Source: Izemoplasma sp964435595
Lineage (GTDB): Bacteria > Bacillota_I > Bacilli_A > Izemoplasmatales > Izemoplasmataceae
Assembly: GCA_964435595.1 (NCBI GenBank)
Contig: CAYSZV010000018.1
Coordinates: 1-42,365, forward strand
Reading direction: 5' to 3'
DNA length: 42,365 bases
Made by a program: the position numbers and the translations under genes. How positions within the stretch are numbered: position 1 is the stretch's first letter; each line of letters starts with the position of its first letter. Positions 1 through 7,560 of this stretch are shown here, piece after piece. The notes beneath the pieces were generated by a model. It was not told the origin of the DNA. It did not search any database and saw only the letters and a program-made list of their open reading frames with translations.

Positions 1-419
1 CTTTGAATAGCCATTTTTTGAACACGTCTAAATGATGCTCTGTTTTCTAATTGGTGTGCAATTGATTGCGCCACTAATTTCCCATCAACTTCAGGTCTTT
101 TGATTTCTTTTACGTTCAAGTAAACTTCTTTGTTCGTAAGTGCTTGTAACTTTGCAACAACAGCATTTTTCACTGTTCCTTCTCTACCGATAACCATACC
201 TGGTTTAGCAGTATGAATGGCAATTGTTACTCTACCTTTACTTCTTTCGATTTCAATTCTTGATACGCTTGCATTTGCATAAAATTCTTCTAATAAACTT
301 CTGATTTTAATATCTTCATGAAGTAAATCAGCAACATCATTTTTATCTGCATACCAACGAGAATCCCAATCTCTAATAATTCCAACTCTTAATCCAACTG
401 GACTTACTTTTTGACCCAT
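1..419 (-). CDS. rpsC: 30S ribosomal protein S3 (partial, C-terminus off window)
   Basis: Binds 16S rRNA at the head of the small subunit, near the mRNA entry channel. About 139 N-terminal residues are visible, beginning MGQKVSPVGLRVG and running through the KH domain, whose GxxG loop is seen as VIGREG. The start is the ATG at 419-417, preceded by a GGAGGG ribosome site that overlaps the stop region of rplV. It is the last gene of the S10 operon seen here; the C-terminal half lies beyond position 1, so truncation is by the window edge, not by mutation. Confidence 0.97.
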   Translation of the reverse strand, partial: MGQKVSPVGLRVGIIRDWDSRWYADKNDVADLLHEDIKIRSLLEEFYANASVSRIEIERSKGRVTIAIHTAKPGMVIGREGTVKNAVVAKLQALTNKEVYLNVKEIKRPEVDGKLVAQSIAHQLENRASFRRVQKMAIQ

Positions 420-430
420 AAGATTCCCTC

Positions 431-766
431 CTATTCTTTCTCTGCCACTACAGCAGTAATGTGACTAGTTCTTTTTAAGATTTGTGTTGCTCTACCTTGT
501 GCTCTTGGTTGAAATCTTTTTAATGTAGGACCTTCTCCTACGAAGATTTCTTTTACGTATAACTTCTCAATATCCATGTTGAAATTGTGTTCTGCATTAG
601 CTACTGCTGATCTGATAAGTTTTGCTACCACTGGGCTAGCTGCTTTTGGAGTAAACGCTAAGATGTTGAATGCTTCCCCAACTGATTTTCCTCTTACTAA
701 ATCAATAACTAATTTCACTTTTCTAGAAGAGATACGTACCATTTTTGCTTGTGCTCTTGATTCCAT
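431..766 (-). CDS. rplV: 50S ribosomal protein L22
   Basis: Large-subunit protein whose beta-hairpin lines the peptide exit tunnel. The 111-residue length is normal for the family. The recognisable core has the RKVKLVIDLVRGK segment near the N-terminus and the basic GPTLKRFQPRAQGRA hairpin near residues 80-95, where macrolide-resistance changes are known in other species. It sits 9 bp after rpsS and 11 bp before rpsC in the conserved S10 order. Confidence 0.98.
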   Translation of the reverse strand: MESRAQAKMVRISSRKVKLVIDLVRGKSVGEAFNILAFTPKAASPVVAKLIRSAVANAEHNFNMDIEKLYVKEIFVGEGPTLKRFQPRAQGRATQILKRTSHITAVVAEKE

Positions 767-775
767 AATTCTCCT

Positions 776-1057
776 CTACTTTCTTTTAGCTTTTTTGTCG
801 TCTTTATTATGACCACGATTACTTCTTGTAGGAGCGAACTCTCCTAACTTGTGGCCAACCATGTCTTCTTGTACGTAAACAGGAATATGTTCTTTCCCGT
901 TATACACTGCGATTGTGTGTCCTACAAACTCTGGGAAGATTGTTGATCTTCTAGACCATGTTTGAATAACGCGTTTTTTCTTTTCAGCATTCATAGCTAT
1001 AACTTTGTTAAACAAATGATCGTCACAGAATGGACCTTTTTTAATTGAACGTGCCAT
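776..1057 (-). CDS. rpsS: 30S ribosomal protein S19
   Basis: Small-subunit head protein that forms a complex with S13 and contacts the A-site region. At 93 residues it is full length. It opens with the family hallmark MARSIKKGPF, and the middle contains the conserved WSRRSTIFPEFVGHTIAVYNG segment. It lies between rplB and rplV with short gaps, as expected for the operon. Confidence 0.98.
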   Translation of the reverse strand: MARSIKKGPFCDDHLFNKVIAMNAEKKKRVIQTWSRRSTIFPEFVGHTIAVYNGKEHIPVYVQEDMVGHKLGEFAPTRSNRGHNKDDKKAKRK

Positions 1058-1069
1058 TAGAGTCCTCCT

Positions 1070-1900
1070 TTATTTATTTCTACGTCTAACGATTAATTTA
1101 TCGCTTTGTTTTTTGGTTCTTCTTGTTTTCAATCCTAGTGCTGGTTTACCCCAAGGAGTAACAGGACCTTTTTTACCAATAGGTTGACGTCCTTCTCCAC
1201 CACCATGTGGATGGTCTACTGGGTTCATTACAGATCCACGGACAGTAGGTCTTACACCTTTGTGTCTGATTCTTCCTGCTTTACCCCAGTTTACTAGTTC
1301 ATGATCAGAGTTTCCAACCTCACCGATTGTCGCTCTACATTTTCCTAATACTTTACGTACTTCACCAGAACTTAATCTAACTAGTACATATCTTTCTTCA
1401 CGCCCTAAGATTTGTGCGCTTGTTCCAGCCGAACGAACCATTTGTCCTCCAGCTCCTGGATGTAATTCAACATTATGTACAACAGTACCTACAGGAATTG
1501 TCATTAATTCTTTTGCATTTCCTACTAAGATATCTGCATTTTCTCCTGATTCAACAGTCATTCCAACTTCTAATCCTTTGGGAGCGATAATATATCTTTT
1601 CTCCCCATCCGCGTAGTTGATTAAAGCAATATTAGCTGTACGGTTTGGATCATATTCTATAGTTGCAACGCGACCAGGAATGTTATCTTTATTTCTTTTA
1701 AAGTCGATGATACGGTATTTTCTCTTCGCTCCTCCACCTTGATGGCGAACTGTGATTTTACCTTGGTTGTTACGTCCAGACTTTTTGTTTAATGTCACTA
1801 ATAGAGATTTTTCAGGTTGATCTGTAGTAATCTCAGCGAAATCAAGACTTGTCATGTGACGTTGCCCATTGGTCATCGCTTTATACTTCTTTAAAGCCAT
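1070..1900 (-). CDS. rplB: 50S ribosomal protein L2
   Basis: A 23S rRNA-binding protein needed for subunit joining and close to the peptidyl transferase centre. The 276 residues match the usual length. The C-terminal part has the diagnostic GVRPTVRGSVMNPVDHPHGGGEG motif, including the conserved histidine of the HPHGGGEG loop, and ends in a basic tail. It begins 20 bp after rplW, with a GGAGGAAAA ribosome site. Confidence 0.98.
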   Translation of the reverse strand: MALKKYKAMTNGQRHMTSLDFAEITTDQPEKSLLVTLNKKSGRNNQGKITVRHQGGGAKRKYRIIDFKRNKDNIPGRVATIEYDPNRTANIALINYADGEKRYIIAPKGLEVGMTVESGENADILVGNAKELMTIPVGTVVHNVELHPGAGGQMVRSAGTSAQILGREERYVLVRLSSGEVRKVLGKCRATIGEVGNSDHELVNWGKAGRIRHKGVRPTVRGSVMNPVDHPHGGGEGRQPIGKKGPVTPWGKPALGLKTRRTKKQSDKLIVRRRNK

Positions 1901-1919
1901 AACGATTTTCCTCCTTTAA

Positions 1920-2204
1920 TTATGCACTAAAGATTTCAATTTTACTGCCTTCAGCTAATGTGACAATTGCTTTTGTCATTTGCGGCTTGAAACCTTGGTG
2001 TTGTCCTACTCTTTTTTTCTTTGGAGTAGTGTTCATTTTGTGTACTTTAACAACTTTAACTTTGAATAATTCTTCTATTGCTTTTTTAATTTGAACTTTG
2101 TTTGCTCTTTTGTCTACAGAGAATGTGTACTTGTTTTGTTCTTCAGCCATTAACATTGATTTCTCTGTAATGATTGGCTTTCTAATGATTTCTGATGATA
2201 ACAT
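1920..2204 (-). CDS. rplW: 50S ribosomal protein L23
   Basis: Located at the tunnel exit, where signal recognition particle and trigger factor dock. It has 94 residues with the typical ITEKS start region and a lysine-rich central loop. Its ATG overlaps the rplD stop codon by one base (TAATG), which suggests translational coupling of L4 and L23. Confidence 0.97.
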   Translation of the reverse strand: MLSSEIIRKPIITEKSMLMAEEQNKYTFSVDKRANKVQIKKAIEELFKVKVVKVHKMNTTPKKKRVGQHQGFKPQMTKAIVTLAEGSKIEIFSA

Positions 2205-2827
2205 TAACCAAGCACCTCCTCATATTGTTTAACAGCGTCTTGTGTTAATACTACATTTTTGTAGTTCATTAATTCATATACGCTTACGTGGCTTACAGTT
2301 GTAACTGTAACACCAGGAATATTTCTTGAAGCTAATGCAACATTTTCATTTACTTCACCACATACGAATGCAACTTTACCAGTTAATTCTAATGCAGCTA
2401 ATACTTCAGTCATTCCTTTTGTTTTAACATCTGCTAATTCTAGTTTATCTAATACTTTGAATGTATTATTTGTTACTTTTTGTGATAATACTGATCTTAA
2501 TGCTAATCTACGAACTTTACGATTTACTTTCATAGAGTAATCTCTTGGAGTTGGAGCGAAAATTGTTCCCCCACCTCTAAATATAGGTGATGTCAATGTT
2601 CCTGCTCTTGCACGACCAGTTCCTTTTTGTTTCCAAGGTTTACGTCCACCACCGCGAACTTCTCCACGTGTTTTCGCTTTTTGAGTTCCTTGACGCATTG
2701 CAGCTCTTTGTGCTTTTACAACATCATATAGAGCTTGCTCGTTTGGCTCAATCCCGAATACTGAATCTAACAGTTCGATTTCACCAACGTTTTGTCCATT
2801 TTGACTTAACAATGCAACTTTAGGCAT
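2204..2827 (-). CDS. rplD: 50S ribosomal protein L4
   Basis: An early-assembly large-subunit protein with an extended loop that lines the exit tunnel. The 207 residues are standard. The loop motif GGGRKPWKQKGTGRARAGT is present around residues 60-80. In E. coli L4 also represses its own operon through the S10 leader; whether this happens here is unknown, but a structured leader does precede rpsJ. It is coupled to rplW by a one-base overlap. Confidence 0.98.
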   Translation of the reverse strand: MPKVALLSQNGQNVGEIELLDSVFGIEPNEQALYDVVKAQRAAMRQGTQKAKTRGEVRGGGRKPWKQKGTGRARAGTLTSPIFRGGGTIFAPTPRDYSMKVNRKVRRLALRSVLSQKVTNNTFKVLDKLELADVKTKGMTEVLAALELTGKVAFVCGEVNENVALASRNIPGVTVTTVSHVSVYELMNYKNVVLTQDAVKQYEEVLG

Positions 2828-2850
2828 AGTTAATCCTCCTTTCAGATTCC

Positions 2851-3549
2851 TTATTCTTGAGCTTCTTGAGCTTCAGTTTGTGTTTCAACAGTATAATCTG
2901 CTGGGTTTAAAGGATCAATTGCTGGAGCTTTCACACCGCGTTTTACAAATACCAATCCTTTTTTCGGACCAGGTACTGATCCACTTATTAATAAAATGTT
3001 TCTATCTAAATCAACTTTTACGATTTCAAGGTTTTGAATTGTAACAGTATCAACACCCATATGTCCAGGTAATTTTTTACCTTTTCTTACGTGGTTAGGA
3101 TCGATTGATCCCATTGATCCAGGACCTCTATGATAGTGAGAACCATGTCCCATTGGACCTGTGTGTTGGTTATGTCTCTTGATACTACCTTGGAATCCTT
3201 TCCCTTTTGATGTTCCTGTTACGTCTACTACTTCACCTTCAGTGAAAATATTCACCCTAATCTCTTGACCTACTTCGAAGTTATATAATTCTTTTCCTGT
3301 AACTTCTCTTAAGTAGCGCTTAGGTGTTGAACTAGATTTTGCGAAATGCCCAAGTTCTGGTTTGTTCGCTAGTTTGACTCTTTTGTCTTTGAAGCCTAAT
3401 TGAATTGCTTCGTATCCGTCATTTTCAACAGTTTTCTTTTGTAGAACTACGTTTGGATCACACGCAACAACAGTTACAGGTATTAATTTACCCTCTTCGT
3501 TGAAGATTTGTGTCATTCCAACTTTTGTTCCTAAGATACCTTTGGCCAT
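2851..3549 (-). CDS. rplC: 50S ribosomal protein L3
   Basis: A 23S rRNA-binding assembly initiator near the peptidyl transferase centre. The N-terminus MAKGILGTKVGMTQIF and the central GFQGSIKRHNQHTGPMGHGS segment are diagnostic. At 232 residues it is some 20 residues longer than many homologues because of an acidic, glutamine-rich C-terminal tail (ending TEAQEAQE). The tail is probably disordered and its role is unknown. Confidence 0.98.
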   Translation of the reverse strand: MAKGILGTKVGMTQIFNEEGKLIPVTVVACDPNVVLQKKTVENDGYEAIQLGFKDKRVKLANKPELGHFAKSSSTPKRYLREVTGKELYNFEVGQEIRVNIFTEGEVVDVTGTSKGKGFQGSIKRHNQHTGPMGHGSHYHRGPGSMGSIDPNHVRKGKKLPGHMGVDTVTIQNLEIVKVDLDRNILLISGSVPGPKKGLVFVKRGVKAPAIDPLNPADYTVETQTEAQEAQE

Positions 3550-3574
3550 GAGTACACCTCCATTTGAATTTTTG

Positions 3575-3880
3575 TTATTTTAATACTATGTCTACACCAG
3601 ATGGTAAATCTAAGTGCATAAGACTGTCGATAGTTGCAGGAGTCGGGTCTGCGATATCGATAAGACGTTTGTGAGTACGTCTTTCAAATTGTTCACGTGA
3701 AGTTTTGTTAACATGAACAGATCGTAAAATTGTAAAAATTTCTTTTTCAGTAGGTAGCGGTATTGGGCCTGATATTTTGGCACCTGTTTTCTTCGCTGTT
3801 TCTACAATTTTTTGTGCTGATTGATCTAATAATCTGTGATCATAAGATTTCAATCTAATTCTAATTTTTTGGTTTGCCAT
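3575..3880 (-). CDS. rpsJ: 30S ribosomal protein S10
   Basis: Small-subunit head protein, which in other bacteria also acts as NusE in antitermination complexes. At 101 residues it is full length; KIRIRLKSYDHRLLDQSA at the N-terminus and PTEKEIFTILRSVHVNK in the middle are hallmark segments. It is the first gene of the operon, preceded by an AAAGGAGG ribosome site and a long structured leader. The str operon genes (rpsL, rpsG, fusA, tuf) that often lie upstream are not here. Confidence 0.98.
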   Translation of the reverse strand: MANQKIRIRLKSYDHRLLDQSAQKIVETAKKTGAKISGPIPLPTEKEIFTILRSVHVNKTSREQFERRTHKRLIDIADPTPATIDSLMHLDLPSGVDIVLK

Positions 3881-4010
3881 TTACTTTCCTCCTTTCGCCT
3901 ATATTGATATATAGACTTGCTCGGTGTGAATTACCTGAACACTTCAAGACAACGCCTATCCGTGTGTCAGCAACCTCCCACTTCGTTGCCTGACTCTGGC
4001 GTGAGTCTTG
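3881..4010 (-). promoter_or_regulatory. Structured leader of the S10 operon mRNA
   Basis: About 125 nt lie between the predicted start of transcription (near 4006) and the rpsJ ATG. The RNA can fold into a closed domain: CAAGAC (4010-4005) pairs with GTCTTG (3950-3945), and ACGCC with GGCGT just inside. Within it a second hairpin pairs GTCA+GCAAC (3994-3985) with GTTGC+TGAC (3974-3966) around a purine-rich loop. Both arms begin almost at the transcription start, as expected for a ribosomal-protein-binding leader. No terminator lies between it and rpsJ, so any control would be on translation or on RNA stability. The binding partner is not known from sequence. Confidence 0.6.
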
Positions 4011-4013
4011 AAT

Positions 4014-4042
4014 ATACTACCAAAATATTTTTAGCAATGCAA
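4014..4042 (-). promoter_or_regulatory. Promoter of the S10 ribosomal operon
   Basis: On the minus strand, a -35 box TTGCAT (4042-4037) and a -10 box TAGTAT (4019-4014) are separated by exactly 17 nt, a good housekeeping sigma promoter. Transcription would begin around 4008-4005, right at the first arm of the leader structure. Confidence 0.75.
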
Positions 4043-4152
4043 GACTTTTATTCACTTTTTTTTCGCTTCTATTTTCCTTATATTATATATAGTGAAATGC
4101 GACATATTTTCTGCCCCAGATTAAGCGATTTATAAGGCATTAAAAATGGCAT

Positions 4153-4176
4153 AAAAAAACATCCAATTTCTTGGAT
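4153..4176 (-). terminator. Intrinsic terminator of the 4339-5040 gene
   Basis: Minus-strand hairpin ATCCAA/TTGGAT (4176-4171 with 4166-4161, 4-nt loop) followed by a G and seven T residues (4160-4153). It isolates the S10 operon from the membrane-protein gene upstream. Confidence 0.65.
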
Positions 4177-4180
4177 ATTT

Positions 4181-4338
4181 TATTTGAAACTTATTTTTAA
4201 ATCTGTTTTTTATCTCTCATTCTTCCTTTTTCTCAAGATACAAGGTATTGAATGCATACCCTATAATCAAAAAAGATAAGGAAATAAATGTATTCTCGCA
4301 TGATAAACTGCTACCTTTAATCTAAAATTATTGTTTTG
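4181..4338. other. Non-coding stretch with no recognised content
   Basis: Part of the 458-bp gap between rpsJ and the next gene. The right part (4181-4338) is AT-rich. I see no convincing reading frame, RNA gene or promoter leading to a gene; only a weak 5-bp inverted repeat GGTAT/ATACC around 4245-4262. Confidence 0.5.
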
Positions 4339-5040
4339 TTATTTTTTTTCAAATACATACTGCAATGCGTATCCCAACAAAGCAAATTCAATAAGCAAAG
4401 TTGCAAGGATGGCATCACCTTTATAATATAAGAACTCGACTCCAGAGTCGTTGATTGTATTGACGTTTATATAAGTAATAAAAATAACTGTTACCAATAT
4501 CGCTAACACCGCACCAACAAGAGGTGCATATTGATCTCTTTTATATAGAGAAAATCCAATAATTACAGCTCCAACACTTAAAATATCCGTACTCATTAAA
4601 CTATGTAGGAATCCTACAGATGGACTTGGAAATACATTTACAGGAAGCAAATCCGTTCGATAGACAAATATATAAGACATATAGTGAATTCCACCTAAGT
4701 TACCTGTCACTTCATTAGGTAGACTATAATCGATCATTGATAAGAACACATAAACTAGTAAGCGGTAAATAATCAATAGGTACAACATATTCAAATATTG
4801 TTGGTGTTCTACCTTTTTCTTTGATACAAAAGAAATAAACGAAGAAACAACAACAGACATCACAAGTATAATCCCAATCAATACAAGGATACTGCTAATA
4901 ATAATCGAAAAAACTCCAGAATCTTGAACAAGGATAACTCTTTTTATATTGAAAATCATTAAGCCAATGAAAAACATTAACGATAGCGTCGTTAATAATA
5001 GGCTAGTAATAATCAATCCTCTCACTATTTTTCGTCTCAT
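4339..5040 (-). CDS. Multi-pass membrane protein of unknown function
   Basis: A 233-residue, strongly hydrophobic protein with about six predicted membrane segments and short loops rich in Lys/Arg on one side; no known family was recognised. The likely start is the ATG at 5040-5038, because GGAGGAG lies 6 nt upstream; an in-frame GTG five codons earlier lies inside that ribosome site and is rejected. It has its own extended -10 promoter (5061-5069) and terminator, so it appears to be transcribed alone. The upstream ABC genes run the same way but end in their own terminator. Confidence 0.7.
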   Translation of the reverse strand: MRRKIVRGLIITSLLLTTLSLMFFIGLMIFNIKRVILVQDSGVFSIIISSILVLIGIILVMSVVVSSFISFVSKKKVEHQQYLNMLYLLIIYRLLVYVFLSMIDYSLPNEVTGNLGGIHYMSYIFVYRTDLLPVNVFPSPSVGFLHSLMSTDILSVGAVIIGFSLYKRDQYAPLVGAVLAILVTVIFITYINVNTINDSGVEFLYYKGDAILATLLIEFALLGYALQYVFEKK

Positions 5041-5060
5041 AGAAATCTCCTCCACATTCT

Positions 5061-5069
5061 ATTATAACA
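5061..5069 (-). promoter_or_regulatory. Extended -10 promoter of the 4339-5040 gene
   Basis: Minus strand TGTTATAAT (5069-5061), the extended form TGnTATAAT, about 8 bp before the ribosome binding site. A weak TTATTA lies about 18 nt upstream of the hexamer. Confidence 0.55.
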
Positions 5070-5091
5070 AAAATCATTGAAACTTAATAAT

Positions 5092-5120
5092 AAAAAAACA
5101 CTCAACAATTTGAGTGTTTT
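5092..5120 (-). terminator. Terminator of the permease/lipoprotein operon
   Basis: Perfect 11-bp stem AAAACACTCAA/TTGAGTGTTTT (5120-5110 with 5105-5095, 4-nt loop), with the T run continuing on the minus strand. It follows the permease stop codon by about 10 bp. Confidence 0.85.
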
Positions 5121-5129
5121 TGTTCTTTG

Positions 5130-5870
5130 TTATCGAATCAATCGATTTACAACATGTTCTATACCTGTAACAATGATAACCAAGACAATCGTCCATGCAA
5201 ATACCAGTGAATACTCCAAATTAATTCTATGGAAATAAATCTCCCATCCAATCGAATTCTTTGTTTGAGCAATAAACTCAGCCACTACCAAAACCTTAAT
5301 ACCCAATCCCGCAGATTGTAGTAATGATGTTCTAAAATAAGGTAATGACAATGGGAAGTAAACCATTTTTATCGATCCAACAGAACACTTATCGCAATCC
5401 ATTCTTAATACTTCTAACAATGTTTTATTGATATTCTTTACCCCATCCAACTCTGCTTGATAGATTAATGGGAATAGTAATAGGAACGAGATAATATATA
5501 AGCTGTGTGTATTCCCTAACAATATCAAAATAATAACAATGATTGATATCACCGGTAAGGTTCTTAAAGTAATTATAATCGGCTTTAGAAATGCTTCAAG
5601 TTGATACTTGATTCCGCTTAATAAGCCTAACACCAATCCAAGAACTGCGGACACACTAATCGATAGAAGCAATCTAACAAATGTACTTCCAAGTACGATA
5701 TATGTTTGTTTTTCAACAAACAAATGAAAAAAGTCCTTAAATACTTGATACGGGTGTGGCATTAAATAATGGTTATTAATTCTAATCGCAAATATTTGCC
5801 ATATAACAATAACCAAAACAATTGATGAAGTGCTTAATAGATGTTTAACAGCTGTATTTTCTTTACCCAT
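5130..5870 (-). CDS. ABC transporter permease, NitT/TauT (SsuC-like) type
   Basis: A 246-residue inner-membrane subunit with six predicted helices. The binding-protein-dependent transport signature is around residues 135-165, with the EAA-like loop ELDGVKNINKTLLEVLRMDC. The N-terminal IWQIFAIRINNHYLMPHPYQVFKDF layout is typical of nitrate/taurine/alkane-sulfonate/pyrimidine importers. Its ATG overlaps the stop codon of the lipoprotein gene by one base, so the two are translationally coupled. No ATP-binding subunit is adjacent; a shared or distant ATPase would be needed. The substrate cannot be read from sequence. Confidence 0.88.
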   Translation of the reverse strand: MGKENTAVKHLLSTSSIVLVIVIWQIFAIRINNHYLMPHPYQVFKDFFHLFVEKQTYIVLGSTFVRLLLSISVSAVLGLVLGLLSGIKYQLEAFLKPIIITLRTLPVISIIVIILILLGNTHSLYIISFLLLFPLIYQAELDGVKNINKTLLEVLRMDCDKCSVGSIKMVYFPLSLPYFRTSLLQSAGLGIKVLVVAEFIAQTKNSIGWEIYFHRINLEYSLVFAWTIVLVIIVTGIEHVVNRLIR

Positions 5871-6814
5871 TAATTATAATAAAATCCACTTTCGGGATAG
5901 GTATCCCCAATTAAAGCTGGATTCAATATAATAATATATCCAAAGTAATCAATCAATGCTGCTTTGCTATCATCAGCTGTAATAAATTCTAAACCACTTC
6001 TTGCAATTGCACTTGTTAAAACAGGCACGGGAAATCCATACTCCAATTCAGATGCCATTGTTGCAACATCGGTCGGGTTGGTTAAAGCTTCTTCAATCGA
6101 AAGTTCAACTTCTCTTAAATAGGCTGCAACTGCTACTTCATCCGTTCCATCTTTAATAAAAATCCCAGCTTGAGGGTAACTCTCGCTTGATGTCAAATCT
6201 CTCCACGCTTCTTGTAAATCAATTGTTTGTAAATTCTCAATATTCAAATCTGCAACACTTAAAACAGGTTCTGCTAACAACACTATTTTCGATGGATCTG
6301 AAATCAAGGTTGCATTCGCCGTACCCACACTATCTACATATGTAATTGTAGGTGGTGTGTCGTAATCTTGATCTGCTATAATCGTTTGTAATATGATATC
6401 TGGTGTTGCGTTTTGCCCAAACACAACCAACTCTTTACCATCTAAACTGTCCAAATCAAATTCTTCATCTGTACCAGTAACTAAATATAAATTACCAGTT
6501 ACAACCGTTGCAGCAAATTTATATGCTACTCCCGTTTTATACAATTTTGCTCCCAAGTTCGTAGGTGCGTAAATAATATCATGTGATCCACTTCCAAATG
6601 CAGCTATCAAAGGATCCGTTCCTGAAACTACTTCGATGTCATAGGTCACATTTTCTCCAATATTTGGATGCATATACTCCATATATGTTTGAGATAATGC
6701 CGGACTACCGAGTGGAACCATAATTTTTAACACTACATTTTCTGGATCATCTTTACATCCACTTAGCGATAATACGAACAATAAGACCATTAATAAGCCC
6801 ATAATTTTCTTCAT
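5870..6814 (-). CDS. ABC transporter substrate-binding lipoprotein (NitT/TauT-like)
   Basis: A 314-residue exported lipoprotein. The signal peptide ends in the lipobox LSGC with the lipidated cysteine at residue 20, followed by an acidic linker. The mature part resembles NMT1/NitT-type binding proteins, including the early PLGSPALSQTYMEYMHP and a GSGSHDIIYAPTNLGAKLY segment. The start at 6814-6812 (MKKIMG) is chosen because AGGA precedes it and the signal peptide begins there; the longer frame adds 13 charged residues that do not fit. It is coupled to the permease. A promoter lies at 6856-6885, and a palindrome upstream may bind the divergent Crp-type regulator. Confidence 0.82.
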   Translation of the reverse strand: MKKIMGLLMVLLFVLSLSGCKDDPENVVLKIMVPLGSPALSQTYMEYMHPNIGENVTYDIEVVSGTDPLIAAFGSGSHDIIYAPTNLGAKLYKTGVAYKFAATVVTGNLYLVTGTDEEFDLDSLDGKELVVFGQNATPDIILQTIIADQDYDTPPTITYVDSVGTANATLISDPSKIVLLAEPVLSVADLNIENLQTIDLQEAWRDLTSSESYPQAGIFIKDGTDEVAVAAYLREVELSIEEALTNPTDVATMASELEYGFPVPVLTSAIARSGLEFITADDSKAALIDYFGYIIILNPALIGDTYPESGFYYN

Positions 6815-6855
6815 GTCTTTGTTCCTGCTTTCCCGTAAATTTATATACCTCAATT

Positions 6856-6885
6856 ATTATACTACAAAATTACCCATAAATTCAA
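6856..6885 (-). promoter_or_regulatory. Promoter of the lipoprotein/permease operon
   Basis: Minus strand TTGAAT (6885-6880) and TATAAT (6861-6856) with an 18-nt spacer. The GTAAC-N4-GTTAC palindrome at 6907-6920 would be centred about 65 bp upstream of the transcription start, close to the class I activation distance of Crp-type proteins. Confidence 0.6.
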
Positions 6886-6890
6886 AACTA

Positions 6891-6899
6891 TGTTAAAAT
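6891..6899 (+). promoter_or_regulatory. Extended -10 promoter of the Crp/Fnr gene
   Basis: TGTTAAAAT fits TGnTATAAT with one mismatch and lies just upstream of the palindrome and the GAGGTG ribosome site. No clear -35 box is seen. Confidence 0.45.
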
Positions 6900-6906
6900 A
6901 ATAATG

Positions 6907-6920
6907 GTAACTTATGTTAC
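6907..6920. promoter_or_regulatory. Palindrome, candidate operator of the Crp/Fnr regulator
   Basis: Perfect inverted repeat GTAAC-TTAT-GTTAC in the divergent control region. It begins about 8 bp after the regulator's own -10 box, a repressing position, and lies upstream of the ABC promoter, an activating position. Assignment to the adjacent regulator is inferred from location alone. Confidence 0.5.
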
Positions 6921-6936
6921 GAAAAGAGGTGCGAGT

Positions 6937-7560
6937 ATGAGGCTTGAAGAAACCAAATTATTTAAAAACACAAGAATTGATCTATCCCTTATTAACATTT
7001 TAGAGTTTCCAGATAAGTTCACAATTGCCAACGAAGGTGAAATAAGTAATTCAATCGGTGTTGTTCTAGAAGGAAAAATCCAAGTAAAAGCATATAGTAT
7101 CGGTGGAAAGGACTTCACTTTGAACTCAATTAGTCCAGGAAGCATATTTGGTGATGTGTTAATTTATGGCAAGAAGTCAAAACAATATCCTGGAGCCCTC
7201 ATCACCAAAAAGAAAACGAAAGTAGCCTTTATCCCTAATAAAGATTTCGAACAATATCTCTTCAATGATCATGATTTATTACATAATTTTTTAGAATTAC
7301 TAAGCGAAAAAGCGTATGAGATGAATATGAAGTCAAAATTACTATCACAAGATACAATCAGAGATAAAATTCTTTTTTGGCTTCAGCAAGAGAAGTTAAA
7401 TCAAAAATCAAATTCCATCAACCTAAATATGACAAAAGAGGAACTAGCTAATCTGCTATATGTTCAACGCCCCTCTCTAAGTAGAGAACTAATCAAAATG
7501 AGAAACGAAGGACTAATCTTGTTTGACAGAAAAACAATCACACTATTGGAGGATAACTAA
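6937..7560 (+). CDS. Crp/Fnr family transcriptional regulator
   Basis: A 207-residue regulator. The N-terminal half is a cyclic-nucleotide-binding-type beta barrel (LEGKIQVKAYSIGGKDFTLNSISPGSIFGD), followed by a dimer helix and a C-terminal winged helix-turn-helix (MTKEELANLLYVQRPSLSRELIKMR). There is no N-terminal cysteine cluster, so it is not an Fnr-type oxygen sensor; the ligand is unknown. The start at 6937 is chosen because GAGGTG lies 6 nt upstream; an earlier in-frame ATG at 6904 is inside the palindrome and has no ribosome site. It is divergent from the ABC pair and directly abuts the next gene. Confidence 0.88.
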   Translation: MRLEETKLFKNTRIDLSLINILEFPDKFTIANEGEISNSIGVVLEGKIQVKAYSIGGKDFTLNSISPGSIFGDVLIYGKKSKQYPGALITKKKTKVAFIPNKDFEQYLFNDHDLLHNFLELLSEKAYEMNMKSKLLSQDTIRDKILFWLQQEKLNQKSNSINLNMTKEELANLLYVQRPSLSRELIKMRNEGLILFDRKTITLLEDN

